Source of the DNA: Acanthopleura granulata
Lineage: Eukaryota; Mollusca; Polyplacophora; Chitonida; Chitonidae
NCBI GenBank assembly: GCA_016165875.1
Contig: JABBOT010000001.1
Location: 11,907,306 to 11,971,305, forward strand
Direction: 5' to 3'
DNA length: 64,000 nt
In this document: positions 1 to 11,810 of the stretch, piece by piece
How the letters are laid out: each line of letters opens with the position of its first letter
Numbering within the stretch: the stretch's first letter is position 1
The notes under the pieces: model-generated
Database searches by the model: none
Seen by the model: the letters and a program-made list of their open reading frames with translations, nothing else
Told to the model about the DNA's origin: nothing
Translations under genes and position numbers: made by a program

Positions 1-59
1 TTTTTTATGACCGAGGGGTATTGAATTAGTTGCACGGTATTTTTCATGTCATCCTGCAG

Positions 60-1283
60 GTTGATTACGACCAGAAGGGCGTGCATGTGTCATTCGCGCT
101 CCTGGGAGCGCCCCCCATCTCCGGTGACGCCCCCTTCAATGCACAGCCTGACTTGCCGCTAGATGTCGTCGCCAACAAACTTACAACAAGTATAGATAAC
201 GCAGTTTTCAATGTCACCGTGAACAAAGGTGGCCAAAAGGTAATACCAAAGACAAAGATTAGAAAATAGTTAAGTTGTTTGATTTACCGTCACACTTTTA
301 AATTAAAGAACTCGCATCTATTTTGAGTTTCCTCCCTCCTGGCCGCTGTCGTATAAGTGAAAGGGACCCGTTCTTGAGTACGGTGTAACATTTGTGTTGC
401 CAAAAGTTCGTTATTGGTTTCCTGTGTAAGGCAATTTCGTGGAGAAAACCATACATTTCTCTCATATAGACTTGTACGTGTCTACAGATTGTACTGAAGG
501 CAGTAGTGGGCAGTCTGAAACAGTTAATAAAAACAGAAGACGGCAAACTGGTGCTTATAGAGGCTGTGTCTTCCACATCGCCTAATCCGACAACTACAGG
601 AACATCCGGGCCTCTAGGACAAAACTCACCTCAAGGTCATGGACTTAGCTCAGGTAAATGTGTTAAGCGCATGCGCAGTCCAGATATCTCTGTCGCGATG
701 GTGTAGGGGTTGATCCATGACGTCTGTCAGAAGTGGTGCATTACTCTATCAGTTGTGTGAATGAGAGGAGAGTTTTATAGCCATTTCCAGCAATCTGGGT
801 GTCGCACTTTTGAAATGTCGTACCTAGCCTAATTCTAAAAGCGCCATTTGCTCTAGAAAGGCTTTTCTTCCTTTTCTGTCCTCTTGTCCTGTCTGAAGGG
901 CGAAAGTTAGATTTGCAGTTTAGCCAACTGTTTTAATTTGATTGGAAAGGAACTCATTGGAAAGGCGAAAATCTGCAATTCAGGTTAACACGGGATATTT
1001 CACATTCTGAACTGAACTATATGTAACTGTGTATGCCTCGGTAGGCTTTAGTATTAGGCATTTGTATATAACTAGCACGTAGAAGTATCCTGTCTCCAAT
1101 TTAGAGCAAACATCAACAAGACTTGCCATCAGTAACACTGTTCACATTCTGCTTACAGGCGCAGTTACTGGAATCGCCATAGCCTTGCTAATCGTTGGTT
1201 CAGTCATTGGCGCATGCGTGACTTACGCTTTACACCGGAAAAGATTCATTGGCTATTCCATACAAATGGAGAGGTTTCAGTGA
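60..1283 (+). CDS. C-terminal three exons of a single-pass type I membrane protein (5' partial)
   Basis: Three exons join in frame: 60-239 (phase 0 to 0), 488-653 (ends phase 1) and 1159-1283 (stop TGA 1281-1283), each with AG/GT borders. The first gives a probable folded extracellular segment with the Asn-glycosylation sequon NVT. The second continues it and ends in a Ser/Thr/Pro/Gly-rich stalk. The third encodes a Gly/Ala/Ile/Val/Leu transmembrane helix (about GIAIALLIVGSVIGACVTYA) followed by a short basic tail beginning LHRKR and ending at RFQ. The order (ectodomain, mucin-like stalk, TM, short tail) indicates a type I surface protein. The rest of the gene lies left of the window. I do not recognise the family; the ectodomain part could belong to a SEA-like fold, but that is a guess. 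The exon joins are well supported because all three frames and phases agree. Confidence 0.72.
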
Positions 1284-2110
1284 AGACATCTGTGGCTATA
1301 GTGGCTTGTGTACTTTGATGCAGGGGTACTTTTCGTTGACTGTGAACCCTTGTATCATCAAAATGAAATGCAACGGATGCTTTTTGAAGGATGGGTGAGG
1401 AAAGATTTCAAGTCGCATGGCAGGCTAAATTAGATAATGGTTTTTAAAGACAACAATTATCAAAATTAAACAGGGAGTTTTGCTCATTTACAGCATAATA
1501 GTAGTTTTGGGTTCTTTTTGAGATGTCAGTTTTGTATGTGTCAGTTTTGAGGACAAGAGTAACACCCATGTCGGAATGAAAAACTACGCTGCTTGCTGAT
1601 ACACGTGATTTTATATATAAGGTTAACTTTACAAACACGAATTTGTGTATAGATATAGCCGAGATACATGAGAACCTACTTCCCACAGCTATAACAGTGG
1701 AACAATGGCTGGAGAAAGGGTTACCATGTCCTATATTGCCAGGTATTAGTATTTTATCTTGATGTTTAAACAAGATAAATGCGACGTTTAATGGCGCCGA
1801 ACCTTTCACGTAACTATAGACTTGTGTAGTGAAGTAGGTTTATACACATACTTTACACGTGTGTTACACGCGCACGCCTGTAAGTTCTATCTCGTTTGTA
1901 TTATTGATAATCATGTATTTCCGCCGATGAGCAAGTTTTCCTAGTCATATGTTTTAATAGTTGACCATGTCTACTATGTAGTTATTTATTTCTTTACCCA
2001 TGTGTTCATAAAGAACGCAAGTATTGATGTGTAAGGACTGTTGCTATTGTAAATATTTACCGATGACATTATCAATTTCTCATGGTCGGACAAAATAAAA
2101 CATTATTAAT
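1284..2110 (+). other. 3' UTR and polyadenylation signal of the membrane-protein gene
   Basis: No coding signal follows the TGA. A canonical AATAAA at 2094-2099 in an AT-rich context is the first good polyadenylation signal, giving a 3' UTR of about 0.8 kb. The open frame on the other strand at 1444-1809 lies wholly inside this UTR, shows no family resemblance and is not called. Confidence 0.5.
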
Positions 2111-3299
2111 TTAAATGTTATTTCCGTTTTCGTCCCACCACTTTCTGCATCATGTGAACCAAGGTATACACAGAAATGAGAAGAGAGCTTCCATCATGGT
2201 ATGAAGATGAATGAATAGTTATGGCTTAACATCACTTTGGCAATATCGCAGCCATATCGGGACGAGATTATGTTTAAACCAGGAGACAGCAAGTGACATC
2301 AATTTATTGGGATATCAAGGTTTTAGGATATCAAGGTATTGGTTTTTAATTCAACTTCATCAGCTTTTTCTGGGTGAAATATAAGTGCAGTTGTGAAAGA
2401 CAGAAATTCTACTCGCGTTCTGATGTCGCACCTTTTAAAAACATGCGCCAGGAGGATGCAAGAATGTGAGACATTTGCAAGCACGTTCTCAACTCGTGTA
2501 CGAAAGGAAAATGAAGCTCTCAGTTACAACTTAAACTTCTCTGCAAGTTAAGCACGTTCAAGACCGTTTTGTCTTTGCTTCTTTCCTGCTATTGTGAGGT
2601 ATATGGTGCTGTTTCCCGTGAATTCTAACGACAAGTGACATTATGAACTTAAGAACTTGTGCGAGACTAAAACTACTCAATAATGAAGGAAAATCCTGCT
2701 ATTGATATACAACTGATCTGTATCAATAATACGAATGTTCCAAAACTAGTTTGCATCATTTCATCTCTATGTAACCAGAGGAAATCGTATGTACGGGCTT
2801 GAAAACTGTTGTTTTCATTAGAAAAAATTCCTGACAGAAATTTAAGCATTTCAGAGGTTCATCCAAATGAAATGACACGCTCATACATTTGCAGTTGACT
2901 GGCTAAGCTCAGGGAAATATCGGTGGTAACGCTGTGGATCCGAGGGAGAGGCTCTAGTGCGTCGTAAAGAAGAGATATATACAGATATACATAAGCATCT
3001 ATTGTTATTATTCAAGAGTAATCAGTTCTACAGTAACATTCATGCATGATATGTCTCTTGTTGACTAGTTGTTGTGTCACGCATGGGATCCCTTGACACC
3101 ATTAACACGTCCTGCCGCCATTTGGTTCAGACGTCCCCGAGTGGGGCACGTCAGGCACGGTGATTCCTAACAGACATCATGTCTAACTCTGTAAGACCAG
3201 TATTGTCGGGCGTTTGTTCATACCGAAATGTATTGGTCATGAATTTTAATTAATTAGCTTAGCTCTCACTTTTCCCCAATATCCCTAGCTAAAAGGAGA
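2111..3299. other. intergenic stretch, nothing recognised
   Basis: AT-rich sequence with no convincing exon, RNA gene or tandem repeat. It should contain the 5' UTR and promoter of the downstream retropepsin-like gene, but no TATA box or initiator can be singled out. Confidence 0.4.
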
Positions 3300-6200
3300 A
3301 TGGCCGAAAACATCCTAGAACAGGCTGCCCAAAGGCGACTGCGAAGAGCACAGAAGAATGTCAGTCGACTGGAGGAATTTGAGGATATCCCATCATAGGT
3401 GAGGTTATGATGGAGGTTTGGGAAACCATAAGAGCTGTAATTATTTAGCATTATTTACAGATATTTTTGTAACGATCTTTCGCTTCGCGCCAAACTGAAT
3501 GAGGCTAATGTGGAACATTTTTCAGAGACCTATCTTGATGTGAACAATTGAACAATCATGGCATATGTGTACACAGCTCCAGTCTTATCTTAACTAAGCA
3601 GCCGAACTGATTATCTGATGACTGATTGAGTATTTATATGCTGCAGGTGAGACATTATGAGTTCACTAGTATTCAGCATGTTTCGAGTATTTTGTGTCTA
3701 ACACCTTTACAGTAAGAATATTTTCCACCGTACCTTTTACAGTCAGAGGATAAGAAAAATGGCAGAGCGTCACGCATCAAGAGAGCGCGGACCACAGAGA
3801 AATTCTTGAATGACTTTTCACTCTATTCTGTAGACGAGCAAGTGGCTTGTCCACTATTTATACATTGCATGGTAAACTTATGTTGATATCTATTTTATTT
3901 CGTCCAATTCCGAACAAAGCTGTTATATTATGAGAGTATATTGTTATACTAAATAAACCATAATTCATTTCAAAAACATGTGATCATGAATGGCATTTGT
4001 AATATAATTTTGATGTGCATGGCGTAGATTTGCTCAAATGGTTGAAGCCTAATTTGGGCCTACTTAGCGGGTGCCATCAAATATTTAGATGTCTCACTAT
4101 CGGATCGTCTTGTAGCTAATTGTTGAATTTCCTGCATCGATTGCAGCGTAACGGACATGACGTCAAAGCTCTCCTGAATACATCATCGGCAAAGTCTTCC
4201 ACCAGCAGACAGTTAGCTGTCAGGTTTGTCACCTCCGGCTTCTTGTCGCTCAAACAAACTAGATGTAGCTTCATTCCTAACCTCAGACTGGGAATCCCCG
4301 AGATTTTCCCTTCTCCACTGTTCGCATGTAATGGTCAATAGCGCTCACATCTTCTATTTTCATTTTATCAAATCAGACACGTCACCTATAGCTACGTTTT
4401 CTTATGTTTTCCTTGACTCAGCAGGCAGAAATAACTGGTCCACCCGACTCATACCCAACACACCCGACATATGTTAACATGTTATCCAATCAAAAAGAAG
4501 TTTCCTTAATTGATGGAAAGCAAAGACAAACCAACGCGTGTCCGCACACACAACCTATGGCAGTTAAAATATTAGAAACACGAGAACCTCTAAGGATTTG
4601 AACAAAACCGGCAAAAACAGACAGATGGTGGTCTCTGTCATATTAAGACGTGGTGTCAACATACTTTTCTTGAAGCATTCGATCATGGAGATAGTATGAA
4701 ATCTCATGATCATTCAACAAGCCATCATGTCATCCAAGAGGTAAGACCAGACCGAGAAGGTCCAGACTTACATACCCGCTGTGCCTTTGTACTCTGTATT
4801 AAATGTTCTCTGTACGATGCTGTGCCGGAGAATAGGCAGATGGCTCGATCAACTTGTAATGTTCGATCGCCATGTATTTAAGAGCTTTCAATGTACTTGA
4901 TTGACAGGTTTGAAATTGACTACGTGCATAAATTCTTTGCGAACCCGAGCAGGCAAGTATGTGATTGGATATCGATGACGGCTTTTTGATTTCCGACTGG
5001 AATGGATTCGCCGAGTCGATTGATCAAGGCAGAAAACGAAGGCAATTAACGTGTAGCGATAGACAGAGTGTCTTTCTTCATATAATGAAGATGACATTAC
5101 GTTAATGATGGCCTTACATGAAGTTGGTTAGAGATCACGTGCCTTTCACCAATGCGTCACGTAAATCAGTTTGAATCAGTTTGCAGTGAGTATATGTGCT
5201 TCACATGGGGTCAAAGTTTGTCAGGTGCATTTCAAAGTCAGAAAGGTTATTCCGATACTGCAATTTCCTGCACTGTTGGACATGACTGTCTTTGAAACTC
5301 TTGATAAAAATCAATCTTTGCATCTTTTTTGGACTGATATTTCCCCATTGTAAAAATGCTGTGTTTAACTTTCATCCATAGAAGATTTTGTTACAATCGT
5401 CAATTTAAAATCTCAAAGACGCAAAAACTCTTGGGTATGCTTCTTCTGTATAATGACAGGTTTAATTCCGTAAAATGAATGAGTAAATTTGCGACTTTGA
5501 ATTTATACTTTCGATTTCATTTAAGTTAACTCGACTTTGCAGGGTATATCCGGAAATTTCTGACAGATGCGATGTAAAACTAATTTTCAACACACAGATT
5601 TTGGTAACATCGATGCATATAGAAGGTAAGGGTGGGCTTATATATGGATGTGATATTAGTGAACTTCAAAAGGCCACTTGGAAATATAGCTGTACATCAT
5701 AATATACAAATCAGCTTTTTTACATATATAAGTTTTGTTCTTCAGAAGTTAGAAATGAAAAAATTTTTTCGTTCGCAGATGACATTCCAGATGTGGTACT
5801 CGGGAATGATTTTATGGTCAAACAAAAGGTGAGTTTTATGTAGCCCTATGATGATAAGTGCGAATGTGGAATGAGAGAGAAATCTTCGTCACTTTTTAAT
5901 CTAATAAATCGGATATATAACAAAATCTTCGAAAAACTGTTGTCTAAAGATCATTTATTCTGACAAATATGAATCTCTATGATCCAATATTTTAGGCGCA
6001 CCTGAAGTGACATTTTTACACCGACGCTTTCCAGCAAACGTTTATAGTTTATTTATTTATTGTCCTTTTCGGTGTATAGTTCCTCAAAATATATGTTCAA
6101 TGAAGCATAAATTTATACTCTGAAGTATTCTGCATGATGCAAAATTACTGTTTCACTAATACTTGTTGATCACTGGTTAAATGTCAAAAGTTTTTTGTCT

Positions 6201-6344
6201 TCTTTTGTATTTGAATAGAGCATAGTCAACTACGAGGACATGAATATACGAATTGGCGGCTCTAAAGGAACTACAGTTGACTTTCTTAACGAGAGTGCCA
6301 TTCCCCTTCATTTCCGGTGTAAGGACGTGTGCGCCTCCGTGTAA
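3300..6344 (+). CDS. NRIP2/3-like retropepsin-fold protein, catalytic triad altered, in-frame TAG at end of exon 1
   Basis: Six exons agree in phase: 3300-3398, 3743-3871, 4147-4223, 5543-5625, 5779-5828 and 6219-6344 (stop TAA), 188 codons in all. Exon 1 encodes a basic N-terminal helix (EQAAQRRLRRAQKN) like the N-termini of nuclear receptor-interacting proteins 2 and 3. Exons 2-3 give PLFIHCM then RNGHDVKALLNTSS, the position where retropepsins carry ALxDTGA; here the triad at codons 87-89 reads N-T-S. Fifty residues later exon 5 gives the second retropepsin hallmark, VVLGNDF (codons 135-141), and exon 6 continues with a typical short C-terminus. Spacing fits one retropepsin fold. Loss of the catalytic Asp predicts no protease activity. 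The last codon of exon 1 (3396-3398) is TAG just before a strong GTGAGG donor, so the gene as read is interrupted. It could be a pseudogene, a null allele or a sequencing error, or exon 1 may be mis-assigned. Family assignment is from remembered NRIP features, without alignment. Confidence 0.62.
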
Positions 6345-7088
6345 CGAGTGTGTGATGACTTTTATCAGTTGCTCATGTAACTTGTCTACCCACCTGACGT
6401 CATCATTTTGAGAACATCCTCAACAATGTTATGGCCATGATTATCCAGACAACCAAACCATCTGATCTGAGCGGACTGGAGAGAGTACATTTGGGCTGCG
6501 CTAAGCACTCAAAAATAACAGCTCAACAAGGAATGAAAATAGAAATCAGTGGAATGTGTGGGGCATAAAGAATCTAGCTGCTGTGTACACAGACAATCAC
6601 ATCTGTGGTGGAACACCAGTCCGTGAACACGTATTGGTTTCCCGATCAGCAAACACGAGACTCAAATTTGATTTTCCTTATAATTTGGCTTACGTCAATA
6701 TTGCCTGCATGAGATGTCCTGCTTTTATCCCCGTCAGTAGTAAAGTGGCATGTTAACGGGATAAATTTTTACATTTTGTCTCCCATGCTACTGAAAATTT
6801 CAACCCTCTCAATGTGAATTCGTGTTAGAAACCATTATCCAAAACATTTCAAACAGATTCACGTAACGTAATAGTCGTATCAACACAGATACCATCTCTG
6901 AATAGAAATTTGATACATACACATTTTCTTGTTAAACAAAACGAACGTAAAATCTGCAGATGTACGCCACAGTTACGTCGCACAGACTGGTGTACATTGA
7001 TATAGTCTCTATGATCATTATTCCTAACGGAACATTTGATGTAATAAAAACTAATTATCATAACTCGCTTTGTCCAACTTTGCCCCAG
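6345..7088. other. 3' flank of the retropepsin-like gene
   Basis: Probable 3' UTR and spacer. No AATAAA lies close after the stop; the nearest candidates are near 7044 and 7304-7309. Short open frames here show no family features. Confidence 0.35.
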
Positions 7089-7229
7089 GTTTACTGCGCA
7101 CTGGAACGTCACAGTGGTCGTTTGATACACGACATAGATACAGAACTGTTACCAGAAAGTCGACGTTTTAGATATACCGTTATTGTACCGAGAAGCACCG
7201 TGGCTGCCTTAATATATACCCGAACCTAA
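7089..7229 (+). CDS. possible orphan terminal exon (unrecognised)
   Basis: A pyrimidine-rich tract ending in CCCCAG precedes an open frame from 7089 that encodes 46 residues (starting VYCALERHSGRLIHD, ending ALIYTRT) and stops at TAA 7227-7229. Composition looks protein-like. No upstream partner exon was found and the product is not recognised. A chance open frame cannot be excluded. Confidence 0.2.
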   Translation, partial: VYCALERHSGRLIHDIDTELLPESRRFRYTVIVPRSTVAALIYTRT

Positions 7230-7690
7230 ATATTAGACTGGCATCATCTGACATGAATTATAGCTCAAAAGCCGCTCGGTGTATATACCTCGTGGGAAAG
7301 TGCAATAAATAACGTGTCCCGTGACGCTCTAGCTCCTCGCGGCTGGGGCAGCACACACAGGCAGCAAATGGTTCAGGAAAGGTGTAACGGTGTACTGTAG
7401 GTACGCCACTTGTCTGTGCTAATTGAGAAGGTGTCATTCTGTCTGCCATGGACACAACCCTTACTCACTTTTCATTTAGCATGCTGTATTTCCATTATGG
7501 GTAACAGAACATGCGCGTTCTCCTTCTGCTACAGGCCTAGTATAACCTTCAATGACATTGCATCTTTAGACTAATTAACTTAAGCCTCTATCACATCAAT
7601 AATGACACGGGTTCGAATCCTGCATTTTACTGTTTTACTTACTACCCTTTTCCCTTGGTCCAACGTGACTACAATCCCTGGTATAACTCT
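7230..7690. other. intergenic stretch with one weak minus-strand open frame
   Basis: A minus-strand open frame from an ATG near 7449 down to 7258 (starting MADRMTPSQLAQ) has protein-like composition but no recognisable domain and no splice partners. Nothing else is seen. Confidence 0.25.
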
Positions 7691-7699
7691 TCCTTGGGT

Positions 7700-8750
7700 T
7701 TCATAACATTTTCCTTAACGAGGAATGTTCTCTGTCATTAAGTCGACATTATATTCCATGGAAAACGCTTTCAGCAAACAAGCTGACATGTCAGCCGCTA
7801 AGGGTGCAGTCTGTAGTGTTACCTGGGAATGTCAAGAAAAATATACACTGACTGAAAACATTTACATAGTGACAGAAATTTGACCTTAGCTAATAATCTC
7901 GTCCATATGACCAGTGACACTCAAGTTTCGTCCTTAAATTGCTATATAATCTCATATTACATTACACCTCCCAACATGTGGTATCTTCAAAAAGTACACC
8001 TTTTGCACTAAAATGCTCAAAATATTTATAGAAATAAAAGCTGTATCTTTTACATTCACCCAGTTTCGACTATCGTCCCATATTCTTTTCTGGACAGTTT
8101 TCAAATGGTTCTTGATCAGCGCACAAGAGTATCATAAACGAATAGGCCCAACCACCAGTTTCCCGCTTGTCTCCCCAAAAGACAGGCCAGGTTACACAAT
8201 AACAGTAACAACAGTAAGTAACATTATCCTCAACAAAGAACATTCTCAGTCGCTAAGCCGGTATGACCTTCAAGGGAAAAAGTTCTCAACCAATAGGCCA
8301 GGAAACATCCTCAACAGGAAACATTCTCAGCCACAAAGCAGACCTAAATGGAGAAGATTAATTCTCAGCTCCAAGTCCGGAATTATCCTCATTGGAGAAC
8401 GTTCTCAGCTCCCAATCCGGAATTATCCTTAATGGAGGACGTTTTCAGACACAAAGTCGACATTGTAATCATTGAGAACGTTCTCAGCTCCCAATCCGGA
8501 ATTATCCTTAATGGAGGACGTTTTCAGACACAAAGTCGACATTGTCCTCATTGGAGAACGTTCTCAGCTCCCAATCCGGAATTTCCTCAATGGAAGTACG
8601 CTTTCAGACAATAAGGAATCGTTATCCTCAATGGAGAACGTTCTCGGTCATTAGGCCCACATTATTCCTAATGGAGAACGTCCTCAGCAACTAAACACAT
8701 CATGACATCAACGTATGACGTTCTTAGTCATTAATCGACATGTTTTCAAC
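7700..8750. repeat. 40-bp minisatellite with 80-bp dimer, degenerate on the left
   Basis: From about 8221 the sequence repeats every 39-41 bp around the core GGAGAACGTTCTCAG, alternating with a variant ending in CACAAAGTCGACATTG. The two variants together form an 80-bp dimer copied almost exactly between about 8381 and 8585. More diverged copies (GGAATGTTCTCTGTCATTAA and similar) can be followed back to about 7710 and forward to about 8750. The core AGAACGTTCT is itself a 10-bp palindrome. Overlapping open frames at 8013-8654 are products of the repeat. Confidence 0.85.
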
Positions 8751-8819
8751 AAAAAAAACAAAAAAAAAATCATCCCCCCCCCCAAAAAGTAAATAAATAA
8801 AAGAAGGAAATAACCAAAT

Positions 8820-8850
8820 GTTATTTATTTTTTGCTTGGTGTTTTACGCT
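8820..8850 (-). mobile_element. SINE 3'-tail fragment
   Basis: TTATTTATTT followed by GGTGTTTTACGC is the reverse complement of the 3' end of the SINE family present elsewhere in the window. Only the tail is recognisable. Confidence 0.4.
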
Positions 8851-11200
8851 AGGGATCTGAGAGTGGTCAGGGCAGGTTTTTGGAGATAACCGGAGTGCCC
8901 AAAATAAACCATCGATCTTCGCTGGTTACCAGACAAACCTGCTGACAATCCGCCTCACCTTCTTTGTCAAATATTTCAGACGTCAGAAGAAGAACATGAA
9001 AAAATGAAGTTGATATAATCAGATGCGTACTAAGCTGTCGTTCCCTGTGTACAAGTGAACAAAATGGTTGTTTACCACAATCATCATATCTCCACACAAT
9101 TGTCCAGCTGTCAAAATTCCAACAAAACATACTTTACAATGTTTTACCTTTAATTTTGCCAAACAGACAAAACACTGATTATTATTATACATCGGCTAGA
9201 AGGATGCCAGCTAGCAAACAAGACCTGTATTGAACCACGCTGAAGAGGCAACTGTAACAAAGCGAATCATGTGGGAATTAAGAAAAAATTAACTAAGCAG
9301 CCATTTAACCAGCAGATCCACTACCAATTGTACCAGATACCAAACAAATATAACCCACCTTTTACAGGCTAACTCGTAATAAATTAAGACTGAATTAACA
9401 AACAAAACAACCAGCAGGTAATGATAGCGAAACTAAGGACGGAATCGGATATACCTACTTGTAAAACTTCAAAAACCAAAGAATCAAACAACCAAAACAT
9501 ATGCCTTTCAATACAACAAAGTAACTTTAATGCAATATCAACTCACCAGTTGTTGTTGATAACATTCAGGTTTGACCTGTGACAGTGGTTGTGGATACCA
9601 GGAAAGCTCCAGACACAATTTGTAAACTGTAAGTGGAACTGGTAACCTACACTCTATGTATGCTGTATGCATGAAGGCGGTGGAGATATGCGCTTAGCCC
9701 CTTCTCCGAAGCCCCGACACCCAGCACATGTGAGCTTAGCATCCCGGGGGTAAATACAGTGAACAGTTAATTAGGACTGCAGGAATAGCTGGACTGTGAA
9801 GTCGTAGGCTGCCGGCTCGCTGCTCAGTGGCGGGGGCCGCTCGTGGATCATGTTAGAACAGGTTAAGGGTTTGACGAGGCATACAGCTGGACCGGAAAAC
9901 AACTCTTCTGAGTTATCTGCACGTAACTTCGATAAACTTCATCAGGGAGACGGCAAACAGTGTGAAGGTCGCCAGACAGACAAGTTTAAAAGTTAGCAGA
10001 GACTCGGAACTGCTGGACAAGACAAACGCCAGTCGGTTTTACTAAAAGATTTACGCTCATCATCCAGTTTCAGCAGATCTATTCTTGAAATGGCTTGAAT
10101 GGTTGTGTAGTCACTGGTAGGAAGGACACAGCTGTAGAAACTTGTGTAAGAGACGGTATGGAGCAGCAGAGATGCTGGTGTACAAAGTCCTAGATTGTGC
10201 CAGGTTCAAATCGCTTAGCATTCCTTTGTGATATACACGGAGGAGCGACGAGGAAGTGATTCTCACCGGAAGCAGTTTCTTGGAAGGTACTTCTGAGTTA
10301 TCAATTAGGTAAGAACGTTAATTACTCTTTGATGTAATCTGGCTATCAAAGGCGGTCAAGTGGCACAGCCATCATGTTTTGTTAATAGACAGATGGTGCG
10401 AAAACACATATGTCTTCCAAGTTCTACACATCTGTATAGTTTTAAGAGTTTAGGACTTATGAACTCATGTCCATGCATACTGGAATGGTTTACATTGTGA
10501 AGAACTTGCATGAATAAAGGGTATAAAATGCCTGTGTAGCAAAACTGTATGCAACCGAAACAAAGAAGAGGGGATGGTGGTCACAAGTAACAGTATAGTT
10601 ATATAGTATTGCACATGAGATAGGCCTATACGTAATGCAAACAGCGCGAAAGTCACACGCCTAAATTCAAGACAGATCTGTGACACGGCGGTCATAGGTC
10701 ACATCTGTGCGCTACCCACACATACGATCTGGAATAATAGAACTACCACTTTGTATAGCACCAAATCGTTTGTGGAATGCACTGCTTCACGCCTACCACT
10801 TGATGGTAAATGATATGATCCACAAGTAGCCCGCAAAGTAAAGGCTGTGACTGGTGTGTTTCCTTTGGCACAATCCCCATGTGCTCTGTGCTGTGATGGG
10901 AGCTTCCAGTTTGTCACCTCCACAATCTGTTTGTCCAGTCCTGCGAGATTTGTCCAGCCTGTCGTGAAGGAATCGTACTGTATTTTTCATTTCTCTGATT
11001 GTTGCTTAACGCATTACTCAAGAATCAGTAAAATGAGAGTCAACCATTTTGCCACACTCACAGATTCCGGTCCTATCTTTTTGTTCCTTCATGGGACATT
11101 GGGATTGTTGTGTTGGTGGTCACATTTACCTGTGTTGTGCCTCGTAAACTGTAGCCCAGATTTTAAATCTCTAGCTGAATCATACCTTAGATTTTAAAAT
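8851..11200. other. long stretch without recognised genes
   Basis: No exon with family resemblance is seen on either strand. 9660-9850 is more GC-rich than its surroundings and could be a promoter or first-exon region, but nothing ties it to a gene. The longest open frame (10847-11197, 116 codons, plus) is Cys/Leu/Phe-rich with no domain features and is treated as chance. Confidence 0.35.
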
Positions 11201-11204
11201 CATT

Positions 11205-11275
11205 AACGTTGGTATTTGAATAGTTCTGTACCAGTGACGTCTAATAAAGCGCAAGGAACATCACTGCCTTTATTA
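11205..11275. repeat. short dispersed repeat, copy A
   Basis: The stretch around AATAGTTCTGTACCAGTGAC and GGAACATCACTG is matched, with substitutions, by 28215-28282. The element starts and ends with inverted CAGTGA/TCACTG words, so it could fold into a hairpin. Nature unknown. Confidence 0.5.
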
Positions 11276-11800
11276 TGCGTATTTCTGCTTAAGCCATGGT
11301 ACTAGGGGAGGGGTAAGTTATTCATTGCTAAGCATTTACCGAAACATTTTGAAGAGAACCCCAGTTGAGGTATATTGACAAGACTCCGGATTTCACTGGT
11401 TACGTGATGAACATTTACTAACTGTCACGGTGTCGTCACTGCTCTGCTTTTACTCTCTATGCTGTAGTCATGATATCACCTCTTTTGGCGTTCAGCCAAA
11501 AAAAGGAGGACTAGACCAAGCACTGATCGGCCAGGTGTCTGTATTCTGTGACTGGTGACATGCTGTCTGGCCCACGTGGTTTTCTAGTGAGGCGGCACTA
11601 CAAATGTATGGGCACTGGGTTCGACATGCTACAAGACGACACCATCGTGATATGACTGACATAACGTTAAAACTTAAATTAGACACAGTTATTTACCGGT
11701 ACCTTTGCGGAACATTTCAGCTCTCCATGTTGGCCGATGGCCTTAAGCCCTGAACCCCGATGATCTCTTTATATGTCTATGGGAGAAATTTGACTTGTGC
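11276..11800. other. spacer left of the 45-bp array
   Basis: No gene or repeat recognised apart from a degenerate first repeat-like unit around 11780-11810. Confidence 0.35.
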
Positions 11801-11810
11801 CGGTTGTCTC

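Noticed and set aside
1444..1809. 121-codon minus open frame
   Set aside because: Lies within the 3' UTR of the membrane-protein gene and has no recognisable features.
7605..7625. GGGTTCGAATCC, a perfect tRNA B-box/T-loop word
   Set aside because: No matching A-box or cloverleaf can be folded in the preceding 60 bases.
10847..11197. 116-codon plus open frame
   Set aside because: Composition and lack of motifs suggest chance; a minus frame overlaps it.
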